A DNA stretch of 64,000 nt, taken from the NCBI GenBank assembly GCA_048270425.1, contig JBLWSY010000003.1:124001-188000 (forward strand). Direction: 5' to 3'. A model generated the notes under the pieces. It did not search any database. It saw only the letters and a program-made list of their open reading frames with translations, and was not told the origin of the DNA. Position 1 is the stretch's first letter. Each line of letters begins with the position of its first letter. This DNA comes from Oceanospirillum sp048270425. GTDB taxonomy: Bacteria > Pseudomonadota > Gammaproteobacteria > Pseudomonadales > Halomonadaceae. The position numbers and the translations under genes were made by a program. Shown here piece by piece: positions 52,969-63,100 of the stretch.

Positions 52969-54264
52969 TCAGTTCTTCACCGACTTTGCAGCACTTCTAC
53001 GACGCGCCCGATACTTAAACCACCAGATCCTAAGACCGGATACCGTGAGCCAGACCGAAGCCACAACCAGCAACAAACTCAATACCTTGCTCCACCAACC
53101 CAGTTCTGACTTATGCACAGCCTCAAAACCCACCGTCATCGTATCCACTGCGCTTTCACCCGTAGCCTGATAGCGCGCCAACAGCTCACCACTTTGCGCA
53201 TCAAACCAGACACTGGTTTTGGCACTGCCCTGTGAATAATCCAGCGAGGAATAACTGCGATACAGGTAGGTTCCTTTAAAGGAAGAATGAGATAAACCGA
53301 TCGGCTGTCGCAGCTCAAAACCTGCCTCTTTCGCCCAGGCCGCCGTCAGCTGCTGTCCGGTGGCAACCGCCTGTTCAAGACTCATCGGCTGCGCCTGTCC
53401 TAGGGGTGATGTCTCGATAGACTTATGCGCCAGCTGCCGCTGATCAAAAGGATCAAACACCCCGTAATAGACGGGCTTCAGATTAAAGCTCAGGCCAGAT
53501 AAAAGGAAAATGGCCATCAGCGGTGTAAACAACAACCCCAGCCAACGATGGTTGAAAAAGTCTTTCTGGAACCGGCTTTTGCCTGAGCGGTAACGCCAGA
53601 AACTCAGCCAATGCAGCAGATCATGCCGGAAAGAAACCCGCGATTTTTTCGTATGATGCGGCCAGCTTAGATAAACACCTACCGGAACTAACAACAACCA
53701 GAGCAAGGACAGCCAACCCAGCACCAATCGCCCTTCCTTACCCGCCAGTATCGAATAGTGAAGCTTGTAGATAATCGGCAGCAGGTTTCGGGTTAACGGC
53801 TCGCTTCCGGTGGGATGATATTCCCCCCACTTGCGGCCACCCAGTACCTCACCGGTATAGGGATTAACAAAGATCTGACTGTGAATCGGCGCATGGTAAT
53901 TACCAAAACCATCACGGGTTCCGGCAATCCAGAATACCGCTGCAGGCTGCACACCGCTCTCCCGCCCCTGTTGATAACCGGCCGGTGTGTAAAACTCCAG
54001 ATCAAACCAGCTGATTCGGGATTGTGGATAAACCTGCTGAACCCGCGCCTCCAACTGAGAAACCGACAGAGGCTCAGCATAGAGATCATGCTGCTCGATC
54101 AGCATGATATCCGCATTCAACCTCTGATCCAGCTCCTGCTTGTAAACCAGCACACCACCGGTAAACGTCAACAGCAGCACCGGCAGAATCAGCAACAACC
54201 CCAACCAGCGGTGGAGCAGAAGGAAGGTGTGGCGGTTCACGGCAGGAACAATCCTTGTCGACAT
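52969..54264 (-). CDS. PepSY-associated membrane protein (PiuB-like)
   Basis: About 431 residues with four main membrane helices (LLHRWLGLLLILPVLLLTFTG near the N-terminus, another near residue 175, and two near the C-terminal third), and two PepSY-like periplasmic segments (FDLEFYTPAGYQ; SVWFDAQSGELLARYQATGE). This family (PiuB/PepSY_TM) is linked to iron uptake or reductase functions. I start at the ATG at 54264 because a terminator for the upstream gene (54294-54331) precludes an earlier start. It is followed by no gene on the same strand. Confidence 0.87.
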   Translation of the reverse strand: MSTRIVPAVNRHTFLLLHRWLGLLLILPVLLLTFTGGVLVYKQELDQRLNADIMLIEQHDLYAEPLSVSQLEARVQQVYPQSRISWFDLEFYTPAGYQQGRESGVQPAAVFWIAGTRDGFGNYHAPIHSQIFVNPYTGEVLGGRKWGEYHPTGSEPLTRNLLPIIYKLHYSILAGKEGRLVLGWLSLLWLLLVPVGVYLSWPHHTKKSRVSFRHDLLHWLSFWRYRSGKSRFQKDFFNHRWLGLLFTPLMAIFLLSGLSFNLKPVYYGVFDPFDQRQLAHKSIETSPLGQAQPMSLEQAVATGQQLTAAWAKEAGFELRQPIGLSHSSFKGTYLYRSYSSLDYSQGSAKTSVWFDAQSGELLARYQATGESAVDTMTVGFEAVHKSELGWWSKVLSLLLVVASVWLTVSGLRIWWFKYRARRRSAAKSVKN

Positions 54265-54293
54265 TTGAGGATTCCAATCAGAAAAACAGACAT

Positions 54294-54331
54294 AAAAAAA
54301 CCTGCCGATGCTGAAGCAAACGGCAGGTTTT
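54294..54331. terminator. bidirectional terminator after the SmvA-like gene
   Basis: AAAACCTGCCG (54297-54307) pairs with CGGCAGGTTTT (54321-54331) over 13 bases; seven A residues precede it, so it works for minus-strand transcripts from the efflux gene. Confidence 0.85.
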
Positions 54332-54423
54332 ATCAACCAAGCCCATAAAGCAGCATTTCACAGATTGCCGGATGCGGTAGCGTCATAAAAAACACAACAG
54401 AAGCCCCAAAGCATATAACTCAC

Positions 54424-55935
54424 TCACAGCCTACTTTTGCGAACTTCAGCCAACAGAAAGAACACCAAAACTGCAAGTCCCGCAATTATTGCCGATGCGG
54501 TCAGGAGCAACACTGAGTGTGTTGCAGAAAAAGCCACCTTACCGGCATCGATTAATGTAGCAGCATGATCATCGGTCAGATGCTGCGCCACCAGATACGT
54601 ATCACCGATTGAAATAACAGCCTGATCAGCAAGATCCGGCGGTAAACCAACGGGGATGGCGAGGTTACGGCCAAAAATAACAGACATGAACAAACCGAAG
54701 AGAGAGATTCCGAGCCCCGTACCCAGCTCATAGCCTGTGGCTTCCAGAGAGCCTGCCGCAGCCCCCTTACTGGCATCGACCGCACCCATGATAGCGATGG
54801 ATGATGCGGTCAGGCCAATACTGAGAGCTAAGCCCAGCAATGCCAGCAACACGGGCACAACCAGCCCAGGCTCATTGAAATCAAGCAAAGCAACCCAGCC
54901 AAGCGATAGAGCAGCGATAAACAGTGCCAGACTCGCAACAAGGCGCAAACCGTAACGAGCGGACAGCCAACCAGCCACAGGACCACCCACTGCTGCAGCC
55001 GCCATAATAGGAATCATAAATATCCCAGCCTGCAGCGGCGTCTTGTTCAATACGTACTGTAGCTCCTGTGCCAACGTTAGTTCGACCCCAGCCAATGCAC
55101 CACTAGCAACCACGGCCATAATAATGCCCGCGGCAATAGCTGGGCGCGCAAATAAGGAAAGATCCAACATTGGCTCGGCCGTACGCAACTGCTTCCAGGC
55201 AAATAACGCCAGCATCAGCACACCAAAGGACAGCGTCAGCAAAACCATGATAAGAGGCTCTTTACCACCGAAGCCTGTTTTGGCCGCATACACCACCGTA
55301 ATCATACCGATAATCAGCAATAAAGCCTGACCAATCGGCCAGTGACCAACTGAGGTTTGCTCCTGACGCGACAACAACAACCAGCAAGCCGGTGCCACAA
55401 TAAACATTACTGGTACATTGATCAGGAACACTGCCCCCCACCAGAAATGCTCCAACAGCGCCCCTCCTAACAACGGACCAATTGCGGCTCCAGCAGCTCC
55501 AACAGCGCCCCATAGACCCAGTGCAAACCCTCGCTCTGCATCATCCTCAAACGTACGACGAATTATGCCCAGCACACAGGGCATAATCATGGAGCCGCCA
55601 ACAGCCAGAAGGATTCGCGCCCCAATCAACATATGAACCGATGGCGCAAAGGCTGCAGCTGCAGAAGCAGCCCCGAAAACCACCAGACCCATCAATAAGA
55701 TGAGTCGATTGCCCACCCTATCAGCCAAAGTCCCCATAGGCACCAGAAAACCCGCCATCAAAAGCGGATAGATATCTATGATCCACAATACCTGGTTGTT
55801 AGAAGCCTCTAAAGTCTGAGTCAATGTAGGGATCGCGACATGAAGAATGGTCATATCGAGAACAACCGGCAAAAATGCAAGCATCACTGCCAACAGAATC
55901 AGCCAGCGTTTGGGGTTTGAGTGGCAGCAAGACAC
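54424..55935 (-). CDS. smvA: SmvA-like multidrug efflux transporter (MFS, DHA2)
   Basis: A 503-aa, 14-helix MFS exporter. Motifs: LDMTILHVAIPTLTQTLEAS, VLWIIDIYPLLMAGFLVPMGTLADRVGNRL (motif A), and a family-typical LGLWGAVGAAGAAIGPLLGGALLEHFWWGAVFLINVPV (shown in part). This matches SmvA (methyl viologen and cationic biocide resistance) of enterobacteria, judged from memory. It is divergent from a TetR regulator with a perfect operator palindrome between them. Start ATG at 55935 lies downstream of that palindrome. Confidence 0.87.
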   Translation of the reverse strand: MSCCHSNPKRWLILLAVMLAFLPVVLDMTILHVAIPTLTQTLEASNNQVLWIIDIYPLLMAGFLVPMGTLADRVGNRLILLMGLVVFGAASAAAAFAPSVHMLIGARILLAVGGSMIMPCVLGIIRRTFEDDAERGFALGLWGAVGAAGAAIGPLLGGALLEHFWWGAVFLINVPVMFIVAPACWLLLSRQEQTSVGHWPIGQALLLIIGMITVVYAAKTGFGGKEPLIMVLLTLSFGVLMLALFAWKQLRTAEPMLDLSLFARPAIAAGIIMAVVASGALAGVELTLAQELQYVLNKTPLQAGIFMIPIMAAAAVGGPVAGWLSARYGLRLVASLALFIAALSLGWVALLDFNEPGLVVPVLLALLGLALSIGLTASSIAIMGAVDASKGAAAGSLEATGYELGTGLGISLFGLFMSVIFGRNLAIPVGLPPDLADQAVISIGDTYLVAQHLTDDHAATLIDAGKVAFSATHSVLLLTASAIIAGLAVLVFFLLAEVRKSRL

Positions 55936-55962
55936 GAGTTCACCTATTATTTGAACGCGACC

Positions 55963-55988
55963 TTTTTAAATACGGTCGTATTTAAAAA
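55963..55988. promoter_or_regulatory. TetR-family operator between smvA-like and tetR genes
   Basis: Perfect palindrome: a 12-base arm TTTTTAAATACG (55963-55974), two central bases, and its complement (55977-55988). It occupies most of the 81-base divergent region, so it probably controls both genes. Confidence 0.85.
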
Positions 55989-56016
55989 ATTTTAATGGAG
56001 TCAAAAGAGAAAGACA

Positions 56017-56598
56017 ATGGGCAGAAAACCCACCATTACCCGAGATGGTCTGCTGGATGTAGCCGAAGAACTGGTGCGCGAGCAAGGCGGCTCAGCACTA
56101 ACCATTGGTGCTTTAGCAAAGGCCGCCGGCATATCCAAGGGAGGCGTACAATATTCGTTCGCCAACAGAGATGACTTGGTGAGCAGCCTGATCGACCGCT
56201 GGACAAGCCGGTTCGATGCAATGCTGGACGAAACATCAGCAAATAACCCTGTCAACTTTATCCGAAGCTACATCAAGGCGATGCGAACCGCACAACAAGC
56301 AATGGATGCCAAGATTGCAGGCCTGATGGTCAGCTATCTGGAAAACCCTGAAAATTTAAGAGAAACACGCAACTGGTATCGGGGAATGTTTAACCGTCTG
56401 GACGGCGAATCTCCAGATGCTCAGGCAGCACGTGTCGCCTTCCTCGCTGTTGAGGGATTGTTTCTCTTGCGCATCAATAGCATCGACGAAGCGGGTGACT
56501 GGACCAGCTTTCTAAATGATGTGGATGCGGTGCTGTCTCGTCTGATACAGCCTTCTCCTAGCGCCCCCCCCCAGTACGGCCTTAGCACCTCCCGCTAA
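56017..56598 (+). CDS. TetR-family repressor (SmvR-like)
   Basis: A 193-aa TetR-type regulator: N-terminal helix-turn-helix (LLDVAEELVREQGGSALTIGALAKAAGISKGGVQYSFANRDDLVSSLID, in part) and a variable ligand domain. It is divergent from an SmvA-like exporter, as SmvR is from SmvA in enterobacteria. A nine-C run (56564-56572) near the 3' end encodes the -APPQYG- segment; a slip there would alter only the last few residues. Confidence 0.9.
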   Translation: MGRKPTITRDGLLDVAEELVREQGGSALTIGALAKAAGISKGGVQYSFANRDDLVSSLIDRWTSRFDAMLDETSANNPVNFIRSYIKAMRTAQQAMDAKIAGLMVSYLENPENLRETRNWYRGMFNRLDGESPDAQAARVAFLAVEGLFLLRINSIDEAGDWTSFLNDVDAVLSRLIQPSPSAPPQYGLSTSR

Positions 56599-57016
56599 AA
56601 CAGTATTCATCGTCATATGGTTACCACCCAAAATTCTGGCTCCAACTAAACCACGGTTGCCAGTGTGATAGGCTGTCTGGATTATCTTTAAAATACTTCT
56701 CCTGCAAAATGTTGCTAGGCCAATGTACTTTGTCCACTGCCCGGCAACGGGGGTACACGAAGCATGAATGCCCGCATCAAAAACCTCGGTGCCTGAATAC
56801 TCCGCAGTGCGGCTATCATAAGGATTATCAATCACGGTCGTGATACTCGCGTCAAGGCGTTCTGAGTACTACTCACATATACCTAGATGTAATAAAGCAT
56901 GATCAGACCATGCCGAGCATGTCCACTGAGTAATTGAGTCAACTTTATATGGAAGGGTTAGATTCTCAGTAATGACACCTATAAGGGCACTGGCCACCAA
57001 AGGCCATGGTTTCTAT
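56599..57016. other. gene-free junction between native DNA and the efflux module
   Basis: 418 bases between tetR and the sensor kinase gene, with no gene I can support. Base use shifts here: the following genes read as more AT-rich than those to the left. A GGCC-accaaa-GGCC stem (about 56991-57004) sits just after the kinase gene's stop. No terminal repeats, att site or transposase found. It may mark the boundary of acquired DNA. Confidence 0.4.
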
Positions 57017-58066
57017 TTAAGATGGCCAGCATAGCTCGATAACAGTGCCGCCTTGTTCACTGATATAGCAACAGGCACTGCCTTTGTGGGCGTTTGCAAT
57101 CGCACTTACTACCGCTAGACCTAAGCCGCTACCGCTCTTAGAATCTTCCTTTGCACTGCGAAAGGCGGTAAAAATATGCGGCAGGAGTTCCGCTGCAATG
57201 CCCGGTCCAGAATCCTCGATTGTCAAATAACATCGCCCTTCTACCAGTTTAGTGGTGATTGCTATCGGGCCCGGTTGAGCATATTTGCTAGCATTCTCGA
57301 GTACGGCCAATAGTGCCTGTCTAATTCTAACTGGATCACATAAAACGGGCTCTGTCGTCATATTGAGCACTACATATTGATTGGCTTCATTAAGCATATT
57401 GGCGGAAAAATCGGTGAGTGATTTGATATGGGGCCCTAAATGGGTTTCTTCCAGGTTAACGCTTAGCTCACCACTATTCATCAAACTGATAACACGTAGA
57501 TCTTCTATTAAACGGGATAACCCTTCAATTTGTACTAGAAGTTTCATGAATTGCGCTTTATCGGGCGTAAATACGCCCTCTGCCAATCCCTGTAATCGCC
57601 CCCTCAGAATCGTTACGGGAGTTCTGAGCTCATGGGCAATGGCCGCATTCCAAAAGGCATGTTCCTCTGTCATGCGTTGCAGCTTATCGGCTAATAAGTT
57701 TAAATCATCGACTAATAATGCCGCTTCGCCAAGAGAGCGGTCACTCACATGAGCGCGATAGTTAAGATCACCATCGGCAATTCTACGTATCCCTTCTGCA
57801 ACGGAGTTTAATGGCGCTAATATGCGCTGTGATAACCGAATGGCAACGTTGACCGCCAATAAAATAACAATCAATAAGGTTAATAAAATCCACAACCATT
57901 CTGGCACCGTTGGAGCGAAGTATTCCTCGTTAGGCATCGCCTCAGGCCAATACTCATACCAAAGATAATAAAAAACAAATGAGCCTATGGTGACTAATAA
58001 AGCCGACCCAATGGCAATCTTGATCATTGAGAAAGCAATCTTGCGACTCAATCCGCTTAATTTCAT
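57017..58066 (-). CDS. adeS: AdeS-like sensor histidine kinase
   Basis: A 349-aa membrane kinase: helices near 12-32 and 55-77, HAMP (LAPLNSVAEGIRRIADGDL), HisKA with His near 146 (AAIAHELRTPVTILRGRLQGLAEGVF), and ATPase (ENASKYAQPG; GSGLGLAVVSAI). From memory, this pattern closely resembles Acinetobacter AdeS. Start ATG overlaps the stop of the response regulator gene (ATGA). It forms a two-component pair controlling the downstream RND pump, by analogy. Confidence 0.87.
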   Translation of the reverse strand: MKLSGLSRKIAFSMIKIAIGSALLVTIGSFVFYYLWYEYWPEAMPNEEYFAPTVPEWLWILLTLLIVILLAVNVAIRLSQRILAPLNSVAEGIRRIADGDLNYRAHVSDRSLGEAALLVDDLNLLADKLQRMTEEHAFWNAAIAHELRTPVTILRGRLQGLAEGVFTPDKAQFMKLLVQIEGLSRLIEDLRVISLMNSGELSVNLEETHLGPHIKSLTDFSANMLNEANQYVVLNMTTEPVLCDPVRIRQALLAVLENASKYAQPGPIAITTKLVEGRCYLTIEDSGPGIAAELLPHIFTAFRSAKEDSKSGSGLGLAVVSAIANAHKGSACCYISEQGGTVIELCWPS

Positions 58067-58830
58067 GCATCCCCTTTAAAGCGATAACCTACGCCACGTA
58101 CACCAGCGGGAATACCATGTACCCCTAGGGCTTCAAGCTTTTTACGGAGTTTACTAATGTGACTGTCTACCGTGCGCTCTAGTGTGTCCCCCTCTGGCAA
58201 GCAAGAGGTTAATAACTCTTCGCGGGTAAACACTCTTTTAGGGGAGCGAATGAAATAGCTTAACAGTTTAAATTCGGTTAGCGTCAGCGCAAGAGAACGC
58301 GGCTCACCGCTAACATTGACCCTTATGTCGTGGCTTTCTAAATCCACTTCAAAGGGGTGTGCACGGAGTATATTGTTCTTTTGCGCTAGATTCGTCTCTA
58401 ATGTGCGGCGTAAAACCGCTTGTACTCTCGCTACCACCTCGGCGGGATTAAAAGGCTTTACAACATAATCGTCAGCACCGATTCTCAGCGCCATCAGCTT
58501 GTCTAGATCCTGATCCATTGCCGTGAGCATAATGACAGGGGTATTACTTTGCTGACGCAGCTGCGACAACACCTCCCAGCCGTCTTTCTTTGGCAGATGA
58601 ATATCCAACAGTATGAGGTCTGGCTTCATGGACGCATGAAGCTCAAGCGCCTGCTGTCCATCCGAGGCATGAAGAGTGCGCAGATGGCTACGAGCTAGGT
58701 AGGCCGACAATATATCGACAATTTCCAACTCATCTTCCGCGATCAAAACCAATGCTTGGTGGACACCTGATTCCGTTTGTTCAGAGCCACAGGCAGGCTT
58801 ATGAGTTTCTGTATACAAATCCTCCTCCAT
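58063..58830 (-). CDS. adeR: AdeR-like response regulator
   Basis: About 255 residues. Receiver with acceptor Asp in LILLDIHLPKKDGWEVL (near 78) and TAMDQDLDKLMALRIGADDYVVKPFNPAEVVARVQAVLRRT (quoted in part), followed by an OmpR-type winged helix (LTLTEFKLLSYFIRSPKRVFTREELL; RTVDSHISKLRKKLEALG). It matches AdeR. The ATG at 58830 follows GGAGG by about five bases; the ORF extends to 58863. Divergent from adeA-like gene. Confidence 0.9.
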   Translation of the reverse strand: MEEDLYTETHKPACGSEQTESGVHQALVLIAEDELEIVDILSAYLARSHLRTLHASDGQQALELHASMKPDLILLDIHLPKKDGWEVLSQLRQQSNTPVIMLTAMDQDLDKLMALRIGADDYVVKPFNPAEVVARVQAVLRRTLETNLAQKNNILRAHPFEVDLESHDIRVNVSGEPRSLALTLTEFKLLSYFIRSPKRVFTREELLTSCLPEGDTLERTVDSHISKLRKKLEALGVHGIPAGVRGVGYRFKGDA

Positions 58831-58832
58831 CA

Positions 58833-58867
58833 AACCTCCACATTCACACAACGGAACCTCCACACAA
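58833..58867. promoter_or_regulatory. candidate AdeR box: two 10-bp direct repeats
   Basis: AACCTCCACA occurs at 58833-58842 and again at 58855-58864, 22 bases apart (two helical turns). On the other strand each half contains TGTGGAG, close to the AAGTGTGGAG half-site I recall for Acinetobacter AdeR. It overlaps the adeR ribosome binding site and precedes adeA by about 70 bases. Confidence 0.55.
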
Positions 58868-58936
58868 GGAGATTAGACTTGTATCCAACGCAGCGTTTCA
58901 GCACTTGTACGCTCATTTGTTTTAAAGGATAACCCA

Positions 58937-60115
58937 GTGAAAAAGATAAATATATGTGTACTCAGTGGCTTACATATATTGATACTTTTCTTGTTGGTTG
59001 GCTGTCAACAGTCTAACCAAGACAATAGTGAAGCCGATTTCGAACCACCCAATCCCCTAGTCTCAACTATTAAGCTGATACCGCAGCCCCTTGAGATATA
59101 TGAAACGCTTCCTGGACGAGTCATGGCGGTGCGCACCGCTGAAATTCGTCCCCAAGTAAGAGGGATCGTCCAGCAACGCTTATTCAAACAAGGAACCGAA
59201 GTCAAAGCAGGTCAATCGCTGTTCCAAATTGATTCAGCGATCTTTAAAGCAGAGTTGGATACAGCTAAGGCGAACTTACAGAGAGCGCAAGTCACCTTTA
59301 AACTGGCTGACGAGAAAGTCTCACGCTTAAAGCCTTTACTGGAGGCCGACGCCATCAGTCGCCAAGAGTTTGACGATGTTGTGCTGCAACGAGATCAAGC
59401 CGCGGCGGATATAGCATTGACTGAGGCAACTCTGGCACGTCGTCAGCTTGATGTCACCTATGCCAATGTTACCGCTCCTATTTCAGGACGCATTGAGCAA
59501 GCTTTAGTGACTGAAGGCACATTAGTCAGTAGCTCCGACGCCACACCCATGGCACGTATTCAACAGATTGACCAAGTATTTGTGGACCTTCGTCGTCCCG
59601 CTACATCATTGCATGCATCGCGCGAGGCTTTAGCAGTCAATTCGGCAGGTGAATCGAATACAGCGAGCACTGCCATCGAAATTTTGCATAGCAATGGCCA
59701 GCCTTATCCAATCAAAGGCCAAGTCTTATTTTCTGGTATCAATATTGATGTCGGCACAGGCGACGTGCTGTTAAGAGTATTAGTCGATAATCCTAAGCGT
59801 ACGTTGTTACCTGGGATGTTTGTCAAAGCAAAAGTCCTAAATTCGAGTTACCCAGAGTCACTATTGGTGCCACAGCAAGCGGTTATGCATCTGGCTGGAG
59901 CTGCTCATATTTGGCGTATTGATCAGTCAGGTCTTGCTCATTTGACGTCAGTAACACTGGGTGAGCTAACCCATGGTCAATATCACATCAAAGAGGGTGT
60001 AAAAGCGGGCGCCACCATCGTCGTAGAAGGCATGGAGAGGCTTCAGGAGAATATGCTTGTCAGACAACACCCATGGCAAGAGTCCGACGCCCTGCTCTCA
60101 TCAACAAGCTACTGA
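58937..60115 (+). CDS. adeA: AdeA-like RND periplasmic adaptor (membrane fusion lipoprotein)
   Basis: A 392-aa adaptor linking an RND pump to an outer-membrane channel. Lipoprotein signal: hydrophobic LHILILFLLVGCQQSN with Cys at the lipobox. Body with biotinyl-lipoyl motif (RPQVRGIVQQRLFKQGTEVKAGQSLF), coiled-coil hairpin (DTAKANLQRAQVTF), and beta-barrel. GTG start with AAAGGA upstream. It is followed 23 bases later by the RND gene. Confidence 0.9.
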   Translation: MKKINICVLSGLHILILFLLVGCQQSNQDNSEADFEPPNPLVSTIKLIPQPLEIYETLPGRVMAVRTAEIRPQVRGIVQQRLFKQGTEVKAGQSLFQIDSAIFKAELDTAKANLQRAQVTFKLADEKVSRLKPLLEADAISRQEFDDVVLQRDQAAADIALTEATLARRQLDVTYANVTAPISGRIEQALVTEGTLVSSSDATPMARIQQIDQVFVDLRRPATSLHASREALAVNSAGESNTASTAIEILHSNGQPYPIKGQVLFSGINIDVGTGDVLLRVLVDNPKRTLLPGMFVKAKVLNSSYPESLLVPQQAVMHLAGAAHIWRIDQSGLAHLTSVTLGELTHGQYHIKEGVKAGATIVVEGMERLQENMLVRQHPWQESDALLSSTSY

Positions 60116-60138
60116 TTAAGGTTAGAGAGTCGCACAAT

Positions 60139-63100
60139 ATGTCTCAGTTTTTTATCCAACGCCCTGTCTTTGCCTGGGTCATTGCACTTTTTATTATTTT
60201 GTTTGGTTGTATTTCGATCCCCAAATTACCTGTTTCCCGCTATCCGTCTATTGCGCCGCCTACCGTAAGTATTATGGCGACCTATCCTGGCGCTACTCCG
60301 CAGGCAATGAGCGATGGTGTACTGAGCTTGCTTGAGGGAGAGCTCTCAAGCGTGAAAAATTTACTCTATTTTGAGTCTTCTGCTGACAACTCTGGATCGG
60401 CCACCATTACAGCCACGTTTAAACCGGGCACTAATCCAGATTTAGCTCAAATTGACGTACAGAATCAAATGAAAGCCGTAGAGTCACGTCTACCCAGAGC
60501 CGTCCGTCAGGATGGCTTAACCATAGAGTCGGCTACTTCCAACTTTCTTATGATCGTGGGTTTGAAATCCGATGACAATCGCTATGATGAAATCGCCCTA
60601 AACGATTACTTAGCTCGTAATCTAGTAAAGGAATTGCGTCTAATTGACGGTGTCGGACGCGTCCAGTCTTTTGGTGCAGAAAAAGCGCTGCGCATTTGGG
60701 TGGACCCGAGCAAGCTCTATTCATTGGGTTTAACAATGAATGATATTAGCCAAGCGGTGACGGATCAAAATACACAAATTACCCTTGGAAGTATCGGTTC
60801 AGCACCAACAGTAGATGGCCAACGAGTTACTCTCCCTTTGACAGCACAAGGCCAGCTGAATAGCGTTCAGGATTTCGCCAATATCATTCTGCGAGCCAAC
60901 AGTAACGGCTCAAAAGTATTGCTCAGTGATGTTGCTAAGGTCGAAATCGGCTCCCAATCTTACGGCTTTTTAAACCGCGAAAACGGCAAAACCGCAACCG
61001 CAGCGGCCATCCAGCTCACGCCGGGAGCCAATGCGGTCAAAACGGCCGAAGCGGTAGAGAAACGTTTGGCGGAGCTGAGTCAAACATTGCCGGCAGGCAT
61101 GTCCTATTCGATTCCATTTAACACCGCTCCTTTCGTTAAGGTTTCCATCACAAAAGTCATCGAAACCTTAATCGAAGCCATGGTGTTAGTCTTTTTGGTC
61201 ATGTATCTGTTTTTGCAGAGCGTCCGCTATACCTTAATCCCGGCTATTGTGGCACCAATCGCCTTGCTAGGAACCTTCACTGTGATGCTGTTAACAGGTT
61301 TCTCAATCAATGTTTTAACCATGTTCGGTATGGTGTTAGCCATCGGTATTATTGTCGATGACGCCATTGTTGTGGTGGAAAATGTCGAGCGCTTAATGGC
61401 TGAAAAAGGTTTATCGCCCAAAGCAGCCACCGCCAAAGCCATGAAAGAAATTACCAGTGCCATTATCGGGATTACTTTAGTGCTCACGGCCGTGTTCATA
61501 CCTATGGCGTTTGCCAGTGGCTCAGTGGGAGCGATCTATAAGCAGTTCACCCTATCCATGGCTGTGTCTATTTTGTTTTCTGCTTTTTTGGCCCTGACAT
61601 TAACACCCGCGCTGTGTGCCACCTTGCTTAAACCGGTGAAAGGACATCATCAGCAAACAGGATTTGCTAAGTGGTTTAATCGCGGTTTTAGTCGCATGAA
61701 TAACCGCTATGAAACACAAGTTGGTGCCTTCGTGAGTCGTAAAGGCTTCACGATGCTGATCTTTGTGGTCTTGTGTGCCATTTTGATCCTTATCTACCGA
61801 CAGCTACCGTCCTCCTTCTTACCAGAAGAAGACCAAGGCTACTTTATGACTAGTATTCAACTTCCGGCCGACGCCACCACAGAGCGCACATTAGCAGTGG
61901 TAGAAAAGTTTGAGCAGCATATGCTCAGCCGCCCTGCCATTGAATCAACGATGACGGTGATCGGATTTGGCTTTTCCGGCTCAGGCACGAATGCCGCACT
62001 AAGCTTTACCATGTTAAAAGACTGGGATCATCGTGACGGTACTTCAACCATGAATGAGTTACAGTTAGCGGAGCAAGCTATGGCGGATGTTAAAGAGGGC
62101 TCCGTGATGCAGATGTTGCCACCATCCATTGACGAATTAGGCACCAGCTCCGATATCTCCTTCTTCCTACAAGACCGTGCCAACCAAGGTTACGAGAAGT
62201 TAAGAGCCGCCGAAGCGCAAATGATAGAGCTTGCCCAAAAGAGTCAGTTACTTAAAGACTTCTATTCTGACGGTTTGCCTGAAGGCACCAGCATTCACCT
62301 GGCAATAGATCGTCAGAAAGCCGAGGTATTAGGCGTGTCGTTTAGCAATATTAGTGAAACCTTGTCTGCCGCGGCCAGCTCAACCTACATTAATGACTTT
62401 CCAAATCAAGGTAAAATGCAACAAGTCATTATGCAAGCGCAAGCCTCCGCGAGAATGCAGATTGAGGACATCCTAAGCCTGCACGTACGTAATAATAGTG
62501 GCGGCATGGTGCCACTATCGGAGCTGGTAACACCGTCTTGGTCAGAGTCTGTCCCGCAACTACTTCGCTTCCAAGGCTATCCGGCCATGCGCATTGCTGG
62601 CAGCGCTGCGTCTGGCGTATCAAGCGGCCAAGCCATGGCAGAAATAGAACAACTGGCGAAGCAGTTACCTCAAGGCTATGCCATCGCTTGGACGGGGCAG
62701 GCATTACAAGAGCGACAGTCCTCACAACAAGCTCCCATGCTGATGGCGTTATCCATGTTGGTGGTGTTCTTAGTATTAGCTGCCCTGTACGAGAGCTGGT
62801 CGATTCCTTTGTCCGTCATGCTCGTGGTGCCATTAGGCTTACTCGGAGCGGTACTGGCCATTGTCCTGCGAGATATGCCTAACGATGTATTCTTCAAAGT
62901 GGGCATGATCACCGTCATTGGCCTGTCTGCGAAAAACGCCATTTTAATTGTGGAGTTCGCCAAACAGTTGCACGAGCAAGGTTATAGCTTGGCGGAATCT
63001 GCGATAAAAGCGGCGAAGTTACGCCTGCGGCCCATCTTAATGACATCGCTTGCCTTTGGCCTTGGGGTCGTGCCTTTGATGCTTGCCAGCGGTGCCAGTG

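Noticed and set aside
56512..56835. 107-codon minus-strand open frame over the tetR 3' end and junction
   Set aside because: Half of it is the mirror of tetR and the rest has no recognisable motif; not enough to call a gene or a mobile-element remnant.
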